DNA from: Bacteroidales bacterium
GTDB taxonomy: Bacteria; Bacteroidota; Bacteroidia; Bacteroidales; F082
Reading direction: 5' to 3'
Assembly (NCBI GenBank): GCA_017549605.1
Contig: JAFYUH010000067.1
Span: 1 to 44,405, forward strand
Length of the DNA stretch: 44,405 nt
A program made the position numbers and the translations under genes. Shown piece by piece: positions 16,371 to 24,126 of this stretch. The notes below the pieces were generated by a model. The model did not search any database and was not told the origin of the DNA. It saw nothing but the letters and a program-made list of their open reading frames with translations. Numbering within the stretch: the first letter of the stretch is position 1; each line of letters starts with the position of its first letter.

Positions 16371-18020
16371 ATGACAGAATTAATTAAATTCGATACTAAG
16401 GAAGAAAGACCTAACATCATCAAAGTCATTGGCGTTGGTGGCGGTGGTAGCAATGCTGTTACTCACATGTTTACCGAAGGTATCCAAGGTGTCGATTTTA
16501 TACTTTGTAATACTGACTATCAGGCTCTTGAAAAAAGTCCTGTGGCTATGAAGGTGCATCTCGGAAAACGTACCCTCGGTGCTGGTAACAAACCAGATGT
16601 AGGTCGTGATGCAGCTTTGGAGACGACAGACGAATTGCGAGAGATACTCGGTGAAGACACTAAGATGTTGTTCATCACCGCTGGTATGGGTGGCGGAACT
16701 GGTACAGGCGCTGCTCCAGTCGTTGCTGCAGTGGCAAGAGAACTCGATATACTAACAGTCGGTATAGTGACAATGCCTTTCAGCTGTGAAGGCAAACGCC
16801 GACAACAACAGGCTCTCGATGGTATAGCAGAACTCCGTAAACATGTAGATACTCTCCTCGTTATCAGCAACGACAAGCTTCGCGACGAATACGGTGACAT
16901 GAAACTGACTCAGGCTTTCAAAAAAGCTGACGACGTGCTCAAGACTGCCGCCAAAGGTATAGCCGAAATCATTACTGTGACAGGTTATGTCAACGTTGAC
17001 TTCCAGGATGTCAATACCGTTATGCGTAACAGCGGTAAGGCAATCATGGGTTCTGGTTACGCAGAAGGCGAAGATAGAGCATTACGCGCTGTGGAAGAAG
17101 CAGTTCATTCTCCGCTCCTCGATGACTCTGATATCAAAGGCGCTAAGAATATCCTTATATATATCACATCAGGTACAGATGAGGTGTCTCTCGATGAGGT
17201 TATGGAAATAACAGAATACGTACAAGATGCAACAGGAAATTGCTCAGAAGTGATATGGGGTAATGGCGAAGATGTAGCACTCGGTGATGGCATCAATGTC
17301 ACACTCATCGCTACAGGTTTTAATGATGCTGACGATAAACGTTGCGGTTTGGCTGATAGCGACTGCGATGTAAAGGTACATAGAATGTATGGCGATTTGA
17401 CAGGAAATGTTCCTGCAGAAGAACCACAACAAGAGATATGTAGGTTCGAAAAACCAGAACCTGCACCAGAGCCAGAGATTCAAGTCATCGACAAGAGAAA
17501 GGCGGAAGAACCTATTTCTTTTGAACCTAAAGAAAAAGAAAACAAGAAAATCCACACTCTCGGCGGTAATGATGAAGATGATAATTTCGGTGGCGGCAAC
17601 GGATTCAATCCAACAAGAAATGCAGGCACTTCTTCTGACAGAAATGTAAATCCAACAACACCAACAACTCGCGTCTATAACAATCCATTCAATAATAATG
17701 ATGACGACGAGGATTATGGAATAACATCTTATGTGAGAGATAGCGCAGACACTCAGACTCTCGTCAAACATAAGGTCAAGACAGAACAGGATAAAGCAAT
17801 GGACCAACAGGAAATGCTTCGCCGTCAACGTCTGTCTTCTCTTAACATGAACTTAAGATCAATAGCGAAGATTGAAGAATTGGAAAACCAGCCAGCATAC
17901 AAACGCATGGGCGTCAATGTCTTCAATAACAAAGAGGAACAAGAACTTTCATCTTATTCTTCTAATAAAGGAAAAGGACTACGTGAAAGCAATTCCTTCC
18001 TCCATGACAATGTCGATTGA
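16371..18020 (+). CDS. ftsZ: Cell division GTPase FtsZ with long disordered linker
   Basis: A tubulin-like GTPase that forms the Z ring, 549 residues. The GTP-binding motifs GGGGSNAV (23-30) and GGGTGTG (107-113) are intact, as are NTDYQAL and the synergy region with ISNDKLRDEYG. From about residue 330 a long, charge- and N/D-rich linker runs to about 530, and the protein ends in the Bacteroidales-type tail SFLHDNVD, the likely contact for FtsA. It is longer than E. coli FtsZ (383 aa), entirely through the linker. Last gene of the dcw cluster; a terminator follows at 18045. Confidence 0.97.
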   Translation: MTELIKFDTKEERPNIIKVIGVGGGGSNAVTHMFTEGIQGVDFILCNTDYQALEKSPVAMKVHLGKRTLGAGNKPDVGRDAALETTDELREILGEDTKMLFITAGMGGGTGTGAAPVVAAVARELDILTVGIVTMPFSCEGKRRQQQALDGIAELRKHVDTLLVISNDKLRDEYGDMKLTQAFKKADDVLKTAAKGIAEIITVTGYVNVDFQDVNTVMRNSGKAIMGSGYAEGEDRALRAVEEAVHSPLLDDSDIKGAKNILIYITSGTDEVSLDEVMEITEYVQDATGNCSEVIWGNGEDVALGDGINVTLIATGFNDADDKRCGLADSDCDVKVHRMYGDLTGNVPAEEPQQEICRFEKPEPAPEPEIQVIDKRKAEEPISFEPKEKENKKIHTLGGNDEDDNFGGGNGFNPTRNAGTSSDRNVNPTTPTTRVYNNPFNNNDDDEDYGITSYVRDSADTQTLVKHKVKTEQDKAMDQQEMLRRQRLSSLNMNLRSIAKIEELENQPAYKRMGVNVFNNKEEQELSSYSSNKGKGLRESNSFLHDNVD

Positions 18021-18044
18021 TTGATATAAAAGCAGAAAACAAAT

Positions 18045-18080
18045 AAAGCGATAAGGTTTAAAACTTTATCGCTTTTTTAT
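18045..18080 (+). terminator. Intrinsic terminator closing the dcw cluster
   Basis: AAAGCGATAA (18045-18054) pairs with TTATCGCTTT (18066-18075). The stem can extend inward through GTTT/AAAC, and a T-run follows. It lies 25 bp after the ftsZ stop and just before the buk-like gene. Confidence 0.85.
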
Positions 18081-18104
18081 TGTTGTTTGTTAAAAATTAA
18101 CAAT

Positions 18105-19172
18105 ATGTCAACAATAATTTTAGCAATAAGAACAGAAGTTTTTTATACAAGTATAGCTTTAAGCAAAGGTGAAAATATAGTATATCAAAGTGATATAGAT
18201 CATTCAAGAGATGATTTCATTCTGATGGATGAGGTTGTCGATCAGCTTCCTTTCCGTCGTGACGCCATTATGAACAGACTGCGTCAAGATGCTGTCGATA
18301 TAAAGTCGATAGAATATGTGGTGGCAGAAGGAGGACTGCTTAAGCCTTGTGAGTCGGGCGTTTATGAGATTGATAAGATTATGGTTGGCGATATGATTGA
18401 TGGAGTGGGAGGTGACGACGTGATAAATATGGCTGGACTTCTGGCTTTTACCATCGCCAATACTTTACGTGTGAAGTCTTTGGTCGTGGATCCAGCTTCC
18501 GTTGATGAGCGTTCAGAGATAGCGAGCTTCTTCACACATCCGATAACAAGGAAAAAATCGCTTTTCCATGCGCTCGTGCATAAATATCTGTCAAATAAAT
18601 ATGCGAGATCTCTTAATAAAAAATATGAAGACATGAATATCATATTCTGTCATGTGGGCGACAGAAACGTCTCGGTAGCTGCTCATAAAAAAGGTCTCGT
18701 CGTTGATGTGAATCAGGCTTATATGGGATTCGGACCAATGGGATTCTTTGAGACAGGAACGATGCCTGTGTCGAATGTGATGGATATGCTGCTGAAAAAA
18801 CATTATACCAAAGAAGAAATGTTAAAGCTTGTTAACAGAAATGCTACGTTCAATTATTATATACATACCAACTCATGCGATGAGATAATGTCGTCGCATA
18901 AAGATAACAGGACAGATACTATTCTGGATGTCATGTCTTATCAGATAGCCAAAGAGATAGCGTCTCATTATGTTACGCTGGAAGGTAAAATAGACGCGAT
19001 TATTTTGTCAGGAAAAATATTCTCCGACAAACGTTTTTTTAAGTATCTTTCAACTCGAATTGAAGATATTGCGCCGATAGCTTCTTATCCTAAAGATTAT
19101 ACTATCGAGGCAATGGTTTACAATGTTTTACAAACAGTAAAAGGAGAGAAGAAAGTAAAGACCTATGACTGA
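18105..19172 (+). CDS. Butyrate-kinase-like ASKHA protein with eroded active site
   Basis: The 355-residue protein follows butyrate kinase along its length, e.g. VVDPASVDERSEIASF, RKKSLFHALVHKYLSNKYAR and the C-terminal YQIAKEIASHYVTLEGKIDAIILSG. The phosphate- and nucleotide-binding motifs are not conserved: the N-terminal NPGSTSTK block reads AIRTEVFYTS (7-16), HMGGGISVGAH reads HVGDRNVSVAAH (183-194), DGEGPFSPERSG reads MGFGPMGFFETG (207-218), and the late glycine pair is SGKIF. No ptb partner is adjacent. ATG 18105 is preferred to an upstream TTG at 18087. It overlaps the following lipoprotein gene by 8 bases. I infer loss of kinase activity; a changed substrate is the alternative. Confidence 0.75.
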   Translation: MSTIILAIRTEVFYTSIALSKGENIVYQSDIDHSRDDFILMDEVVDQLPFRRDAIMNRLRQDAVDIKSIEYVVAEGGLLKPCESGVYEIDKIMVGDMIDGVGGDDVINMAGLLAFTIANTLRVKSLVVDPASVDERSEIASFFTHPITRKKSLFHALVHKYLSNKYARSLNKKYEDMNIIFCHVGDRNVSVAAHKKGLVVDVNQAYMGFGPMGFFETGTMPVSNVMDMLLKKHYTKEEMLKLVNRNATFNYYIHTNSCDEIMSSHKDNRTDTILDVMSYQIAKEIASHYVTLEGKIDAIILSGKIFSDKRFFKYLSTRIEDIAPIASYPKDYTIEAMVYNVLQTVKGEKKVKTYD

Positions 19173-21624
19173 TCTGTTGAAGAAAATATCTTTTTTATCG
19201 CTGATTTTATCAATAATGATTTCGTTAGTGAGCTGTCTAGATGATAATCCTGATTTTGATGGTTCAAAGATGTTTTTCAATGACTTTGAGAATGTATATG
19301 AAAATTCAATATGGAAAAATATTTTGCGTGTAGAAAACGACGCTGCTTTCTCTGGTAATTACGTGTGTGAATGCACCGCTGATATGATATATGCCTTCGG
19401 ATTTAATTGCGATATCGATGATAGCATTGAAAATGCAAACGCCTTGATTTCAATAGATATGAAACTTAAGGCTGAGCATAAGCTTAATTCTGTTTTCGTC
19501 GTTTCGGTTAAAAAAGACGGCAATACTAAGTTCTGGAAGTCATTCCCTATGTCAGAAGGATTCGTTGAAAATCAATGGTATGACAATGCTTTGTCTTTAA
19601 GCCTTCCTAACGATGTCATTGAAGGCGGTGAACTTAACTGTTACATATTGAACGATAAGCATGAATCATTCTTTATAGATGACTTTAATTTTGAGTTAAA
19701 ATATTTTAAGACCCCAACTTATCTCGAAGATGTTGAGCAATATGATTTGCCTAAAGATTTGAAAAATGTTTTTAACACAAAATCTCTTAACATTCTTTAT
19801 TCAGAAAAAAGAAAGCAGATAGTCATTGCAGATGAAAATGATAAGCCTTTGACAAAACCATTGTCCTTGTTTTATTCTTTGATCATTGACAACGACACTA
19901 TTAGTTTTCAAATCTCAGAATTTAAAAACCTCAAAATCTCAGAACCTCAAAGTTCAGAGTTCAAAGCTCAAAGCTCAAAACTCAAAGCTCACAGCTCAGA
20001 GCTCACAGCTCAATTAATTGTATTTGAAGAAAACGCTTCTAATGTTAATTTCCATTTAGAAACAACATACGACAAAGACGTAAGGGTTTTGAAGTCATCT
20101 CTGATAATTCCATTCTTGAATGATGACTTTACCGTTTACAGAAGAAATCCGTTTGTCGACACTTGTGATTATCAGGATGTATATTATTTAGATAAGGAGG
20201 GATTTTCTCTATCCTTTGATGATAAGCAATTGAATCTTTATCATCCGGACAATGTCTCATCGATTCAGTTGGATGTGAAAAATGCGACAGCTCATATCAA
20301 CGCGGATTATTATTACGACCATCTGCTGATGCGTTATGAGCTTTTGGATACATCTTATTATTATATAGACAATTCGTCAACATTCATGAAAGAAGGTGAT
20401 GTGCAGAAGTCGTCTTTCGTGATCTCGTTGACAGATAAGGCAGAACTGCCTCGTATTATGCCTATCTTCGATGGTTATGAATCTGCTTTCATCTGGACGG
20501 AACATGCTGATTGGACGGATATCAAGACACATCGCGCCACATATTTCGGAAGCGATGATGTTGCGAAAGCAGAAGATGCGATAGGAGGTTTCGCTTATTA
20601 CGACATTCCTGTGACAAAGAGCGTGTTCTATCATAATCCTGACTCTGTGACTAACTTTGAAAAAAATCCTGATTTCCCAGGATTGCATTCTACGATAAAG
20701 ACTGACGAATCTTACTTCGATTTCTTGAAGCAGCTTAAAGACAATGGCTTCGATGTTTGTCTTCACACTCCAGAACAATATACGTCAAATCGCGAGTATC
20801 TGGAAGAGGCTCTCGCTTTTATGAAAGAGCATTTCGCTTCGCCATCATGGATTGACCATGGCTATAACAATGGCGCGAGAAACAACAGAGAGGATCTTGT
20901 ATGTGACGGCTTGGATTCATCATCGCCTTATTATGCTTATGACTTATGGAGAGAATATGGTGTGAAGTATCTCTTCAACGCTTCATACGAGGAAATGATA
21001 CCGCGTCCGTTTGTCGATTACGTCTTCGACAATGAACTGATGCGTCCGTATCCAGGCTTCGGTGATGCGATGCCGTTGCCTAAAGTCGGATATCATCCTT
21101 CATATCCCGACATACTCCTTTGGTCGACGCCATACACCATGGAACCGGGTGAGGACTGGGGCTGGGATTATTATCTGGCACAAGATAAGCTTGACAAGGT
21201 CCTTGACTTGAGATATGTCTTCATAACACATTTCTATGCTCCTTGGGTGCAAAAAGAACGTGGCTATTGGGATATGAAAAACGGTAAGTATGTTGCTAGA
21301 GAAGGATTTAACAAGGCTCTGAAGCGAATGTCGGATATGCGCGACAATCATCAGCTGCTGCCTACGACAATAGCGAAATATATGACATATCAGCAGCAGC
21401 TTCGAGCTCTGGAATATAGAGTCAATGATGATGGAAGCATAATGTTAAAAAATAATAACAACGAAACGATAAAAGGTTTATCTTTGATTTCTCTTAAGGA
21501 GATGTGTCTGGATGACGGAAAATCCTTTAACAAGAGAAAGACACATTCTGGTGATGAATGGATTGTGTGGTTTGACATGGAACCGAATGAGGTCGTAAGA
21601 GTTTTTAATGTGAATGAAAATTAA
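19165..21624 (+). CDS. Large surface lipoprotein with polysaccharide-deacetylase-like C-terminal half
   Basis: This 819-residue protein has a lipoprotein signal peptide ending LVSC (Cys24) followed by LDD, acidic residues of the type that direct Bacteroidetes lipoproteins to the cell surface. Residues about 30-190 look like a beta-sandwich, carbohydrate-binding-like domain. The second half (about 430-750) resembles a NodB/polysaccharide-deacetylase-like barrel: FIWTEHADWTD near 445, CLHTPEQ near 531 and SWIDHGYNNG near 570 are candidate metal ligands. Catalysis is not proven. Residues about 249-283 are encoded by a low-complexity DNA repeat (19911-20013). The start overlaps the buk-like stop, so the two are translationally coupled although no link in function is evident. 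Confidence 0.7.
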   Translation: MTDLLKKISFLSLILSIMISLVSCLDDNPDFDGSKMFFNDFENVYENSIWKNILRVENDAAFSGNYVCECTADMIYAFGFNCDIDDSIENANALISIDMKLKAEHKLNSVFVVSVKKDGNTKFWKSFPMSEGFVENQWYDNALSLSLPNDVIEGGELNCYILNDKHESFFIDDFNFELKYFKTPTYLEDVEQYDLPKDLKNVFNTKSLNILYSEKRKQIVIADENDKPLTKPLSLFYSLIIDNDTISFQISEFKNLKISEPQSSEFKAQSSKLKAHSSELTAQLIVFEENASNVNFHLETTYDKDVRVLKSSLIIPFLNDDFTVYRRNPFVDTCDYQDVYYLDKEGFSLSFDDKQLNLYHPDNVSSIQLDVKNATAHINADYYYDHLLMRYELLDTSYYYIDNSSTFMKEGDVQKSSFVISLTDKAELPRIMPIFDGYESAFIWTEHADWTDIKTHRATYFGSDDVAKAEDAIGGFAYYDIPVTKSVFYHNPDSVTNFEKNPDFPGLHSTIKTDESYFDFLKQLKDNGFDVCLHTPEQYTSNREYLEEALAFMKEHFASPSWIDHGYNNGARNNREDLVCDGLDSSSPYYAYDLWREYGVKYLFNASYEEMIPRPFVDYVFDNELMRPYPGFGDAMPLPKVGYHPSYPDILLWSTPYTMEPGEDWGWDYYLAQDKLDKVLDLRYVFITHFYAPWVQKERGYWDMKNGKYVAREGFNKALKRMSDMRDNHQLLPTTIAKYMTYQQQLRALEYRVNDDGSIMLKNNNNETIKGLSLISLKEMCLDDGKSFNKRKTHSGDEWIVWFDMEPNEVVRVFNVNEN
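19911..20013 (+). repeat. 7/8-nt word array inside the lipoprotein gene
   Basis: Units such as AATCTCAG, AACCTCAA and then AAAGCTC/ACAGCTC repeat at 8- and later 7-nt period. The words are the same type as in the intergenic arrays at 27101-27150 and 28501-28584. Translation stays open and gives a Ser/Lys/Glu-rich segment (ISEFKNLKISEPQSSEFK and similar). Confidence 0.8.
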
Positions 21625-21632
21625 TATTAAAT

Positions 21633-22196
21633 ATGAAAAGATTATCGATATTTGTCTCAGGAGGAGGCACCAATTTACAGAGAATAGCAGAATATTTTGC
21701 AGATAACAAGGAAGTAGAAATCGTAAATGTAATCTGTAACAATCCTAATGCATACGCTATCGAGAGAGCCAAGAACTTAGGAATTCCATGTAAGATTATC
21801 AACAGAGCAGAGTTCAAGAGCGAGGACTTCACCAAAGAGCTCGTGGAACAAAACATCGACCTCGTGGTATTGGCAGGTTTCTTATGGCTTCTTCCAAAAC
21901 ATCTCATCGACGCTTTCCCAAATAAGATCGTTAATATTCACCCAGCCTTGTTGCCAAAATACGGAGGCAAAGGATTCTATGGCGAACACGTCCACGAGGC
22001 AGTGGTAGCTGCTAAAGAAGAAGTCTCAGGCATCACAATACATTACGTCAATGAATGTTACGACAGCGGAGCTATCATCTTCCAGGCACAGGTCGCTCTT
22101 GAAGAAGGCGAGACAGCCGACAGCCTCGCAGCGAAGATTCATACACTCGAATATCAACATTATCCAGTCGTTATTGAAGAATTAATTAGGAATTAG
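21633..22196 (+). CDS. purN: Phosphoribosylglycinamide formyltransferase PurN
   Basis: The 187-residue enzyme formylates GAR with 10-formyl-tetrahydrofolate in purine synthesis. It begins with VSGGGTNLQ, and the catalytic triad is visible: Asn101 and His103 in NIHPALLPKYGG, and Asp144 in CYDSGAIIFQ. Length is normal. It starts 8 bp after the lipoprotein gene; no other purine gene is nearby. Confidence 0.96.
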   Translation: MKRLSIFVSGGGTNLQRIAEYFADNKEVEIVNVICNNPNAYAIERAKNLGIPCKIINRAEFKSEDFTKELVEQNIDLVVLAGFLWLLPKHLIDAFPNKIVNIHPALLPKYGGKGFYGEHVHEAVVAAKEEVSGITIHYVNECYDSGAIIFQAQVALEEGETADSLAAKIHTLEYQHYPVVIEELIRN

Positions 22197-22272
22197 GAAT
22201 GATTGGTAGAGACAAATTCGTGTAGAGATACAAGGACGTGTGTCTTGAAATATTATACATGATGCGTCTTAA
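22187..22272. repeat. Degenerate GAGAC/GCGTCT inverted elements after purN
   Basis: An AATTAGGAATTAGGAAT direct repeat lies at the purN end. It is followed by TAGAGAC at 22207 and ATGATGCGTCTT near 22259. The same two end motifs bracket 27011-27065. This looks like an eroded copy of a GTAGAGACGC...GCGTCTC type repeat. No gene is seen here. Confidence 0.4.
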
Positions 22273-22281
22273 ATGCAATTT

Positions 22282-22686
22282 ATGAAAAAGTACCTTTTAT
22301 TAATATCAATGCTTTTTGTCTCGATGTTCGCTTCGGCTCAGGTGGAGAAGATTTTGGGCGAGTGGCGTACCGTCGATGATGTTACTGGCGAGACTAAAGG
22401 CATAGTGGAATTTTATCAAGGCGACAACGGCCTTTATTACGGAAAGATAATAAGAGTCTTCTGGAAAGGGCAGGAACTGAAAGACACTGGCTTCGAGAAC
22501 ATGGTTGTCATCAAAGACATGGAAGCTGTGGATGGCATGTTGAAAAACGGCATCATCTACGAACCTGAAGGAAAGAAAGACTATTACGGAAAGATTTATT
22601 ATAACAAAGAAAATAACACCATAACGCTGCGAGGTTCCCTTGGCAGAAGAGGCTGGATCGGGAGATCGCAGACTTGGGTGAGATGA
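22282..22686 (+). CDS. Secreted DUF2147 family protein (copy 1)
   Basis: A 134-residue protein with an N-terminal signal peptide ending FASAQ. The mature domain starts VEKILGEWRTVDDVTGETKG, includes QGDNGLYYGKI and ends with RGSLGRRGWIGRSQTW, the layout of the DUF2147 family (small lipocalin-like beta-barrel, function unknown, periplasmic). The ATG at 22282 is chosen because it starts the MKKY signal peptide; an upstream ATG is at 22273. A paralogue follows immediately, so this is a tandem duplication. Confidence 0.85.
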   Translation: MKKYLLLISMLFVSMFASAQVEKILGEWRTVDDVTGETKGIVEFYQGDNGLYYGKIIRVFWKGQELKDTGFENMVVIKDMEAVDGMLKNGIIYEPEGKKDYYGKIYYNKENNTITLRGSLGRRGWIGRSQTWVR

Positions 22687-22725
22687 AAATTGAAAATTAA
22701 TTGTTTAACTACAAAAAGGAGAATT

Positions 22726-23139
22726 ATGAAAAAGTATTTTTTATTACTCGTATTAGCATTTAGCTCGATGTTCGCATCAGCACAAATCGACAAGATCGTT
22801 GGTGAATGGTATACTGTTGATGATGAAACAGGTGCTGTAAAAGCGCTTGTCGATATCTATCAAGGCGATAATGGCCTTTATTACGGAAAGATTATCAAGG
22901 CTTTTAAAGATGGCGTAGAAAATCCAAACAGTCCAAACAAAGGCATGGTCATCGTAAAGGACATGAAGGCTGATGGCGGAATGTTGAAAGACGGTACTGT
23001 TTACGAACCAGAGTCAAAGAAGACTTATTACGCTAAGATTTCTTATAATGCTGCCGACAACACCATAACCTTGAGAGGCTCTATCGATAAGAAAGGTTGG
23101 TTGGGAAGATCGCAGACTTGGATTAAAGAACGTAAATAA
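22726..23139 (+). CDS. Secreted DUF2147 family protein (copy 2)
   Basis: A 137-residue paralogue of the preceding gene, with the signal peptide again ending FASAQ. The blocks IVGEWYTVDDETG, QGDNGLYYGKI, VIVKDMKADGGMLKDG and KKGWLGRSQTWIK match copy 1 almost position by position. AAAAGGAG lies just upstream of the ATG at 22726, which sets the start. A strong terminator overlaps the gene's downstream end and is shared with tdh on the other strand. Confidence 0.85.
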   Translation: MKKYFLLLVLAFSSMFASAQIDKIVGEWYTVDDETGAVKALVDIYQGDNGLYYGKIIKAFKDGVENPNSPNKGMVIVKDMKADGGMLKDGTVYEPESKKTYYAKISYNAADNTITLRGSIDKKGWLGRSQTWIKERK

Positions 23140-23170
23140 AAAATGGGACTTTTAAAGTCCCATTTTTTTT
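23138..23170. terminator. Bidirectional terminator between convergent DUF2147 and tdh genes
   Basis: TGGGACTTT and AAAGTCCCA form a perfect stem flanked by an A-run and a T-run. The TAA stop of the minus-strand tdh gene lies inside the hairpin (23152-23154). Confidence 0.85.
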
Positions 23171-24102
23171 CTTAATGATTCTATCATATCGACCGTCATC
23201 TTGTCGAGGTCGTATTTTGGACTCCAGCCCCATTCGTTGCGGGCGCAGGTGTCGTCTAAGCTGTTTGGCCATGAACTGGCGATGGCTTGTTTGATAGGAT
23301 CTATCTTGTATTCCATCTCGAAGTCTGGAATATATTTCTTGATTGAGTTATAGATGATTTCAGGGTCGAAAGCCATTGAAGTCAAGTTGAATGAGTTGCG
23401 GTGTACGAGCTTGTCAGGGTCAGCTTCCATAATGTTGACCATGGCGTCTAATGCGTCAGGCATATACATCATATCCATGAAAGTGCCTTTTTCGATAGGG
23501 CAGACGAACTTCTCGCCTTTGACAGCAGCGTAGTAGATCTCCACTGCGTAGTCTGTTGTTCCGCCGCCAGGTAATGTGAGGTTTGAAATCAAGCCAGGGA
23601 AACGGACAGAACGTGTGTCAACGCCGTAACGTCTGAAATAATAATCACTCAACATCTCGCCTGTGACCTTGGTGATACCGTAGATGGTAGTAGGACGTTG
23701 GATAGTATCCTGAGGTGTGAAGTCCTTTGGTGTGTTAGGACCGAAGGCGCCGATTGAAGAAGGAGTGAAGAGCGCGCAGTTGAAGACGCGTGCTATTTCA
23801 AGACAGTTGATGAGACTGCCGATACCGACGTTCCAGCCTAACATTGGATTCAACTCAGCTGTGGCTGATAAGATAGCAGCGAGGTTGTAGATGGTGTCGA
23901 TATTGTATTTCTTTACGACTTCAATAATCTGTACTATGCTTGTTGAGTCTATTCTTTCAAAAGGACCTGTTTCGACAATCTCGCCTGTGAGCTGACGTAA
24001 GTCGCTGGCGACAACGTTTTCATTGCCATAGATGCCACGAAGTTTCTTTACCAACTCTGTCCCGATTTGTCCGCCGGAACCAATGATTAATATCTTTTTC
24101 AT
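23152..24102 (-). CDS. L-threonine 3-dehydrogenase, SDR (epimerase-like) type
   Basis: This 316-residue NAD-dependent short-chain dehydrogenase has the Rossmann motif GSGGQIG (8-14) and the catalytic Tyr141-x3-Lys145 in YGITK. Blocks such as NLAAILSATAE, TPSSIGAFGP and FPGLIS and the context match the epimerase-like threonine dehydrogenase of Bacteroidetes, which is unrelated to the zinc-dependent Tdh of E. coli. It lies 24 bp downstream of kbl in the same direction, so the pair would convert threonine to 2-amino-3-oxobutyrate and then to glycine and acetyl-CoA. The neighbour makes this reading much stronger than a generic epimerase call. Confidence 0.88.
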   Translation of the reverse strand: MKKILIIGSGGQIGTELVKKLRGIYGNENVVASDLRQLTGEIVETGPFERIDSTSIVQIIEVVKKYNIDTIYNLAAILSATAELNPMLGWNVGIGSLINCLEIARVFNCALFTPSSIGAFGPNTPKDFTPQDTIQRPTTIYGITKVTGEMLSDYYFRRYGVDTRSVRFPGLISNLTLPGGGTTDYAVEIYYAAVKGEKFVCPIEKGTFMDMMYMPDALDAMVNIMEADPDKLVHRNSFNLTSMAFDPEIIYNSIKKYIPDFEMEYKIDPIKQAIASSWPNSLDDTCARNEWGWSPKYDLDKMTVDMIESLRKKMGL

Positions 24103-24126
24103 AAATGATATGCTTTTAGTTAATGA

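Noticed and set aside
23152-24102. Sugar-nucleotide epimerase
   Set aside because: The motifs alone would allow it, but adjacency to kbl and the family resemblance favour SDR-type threonine dehydrogenase.
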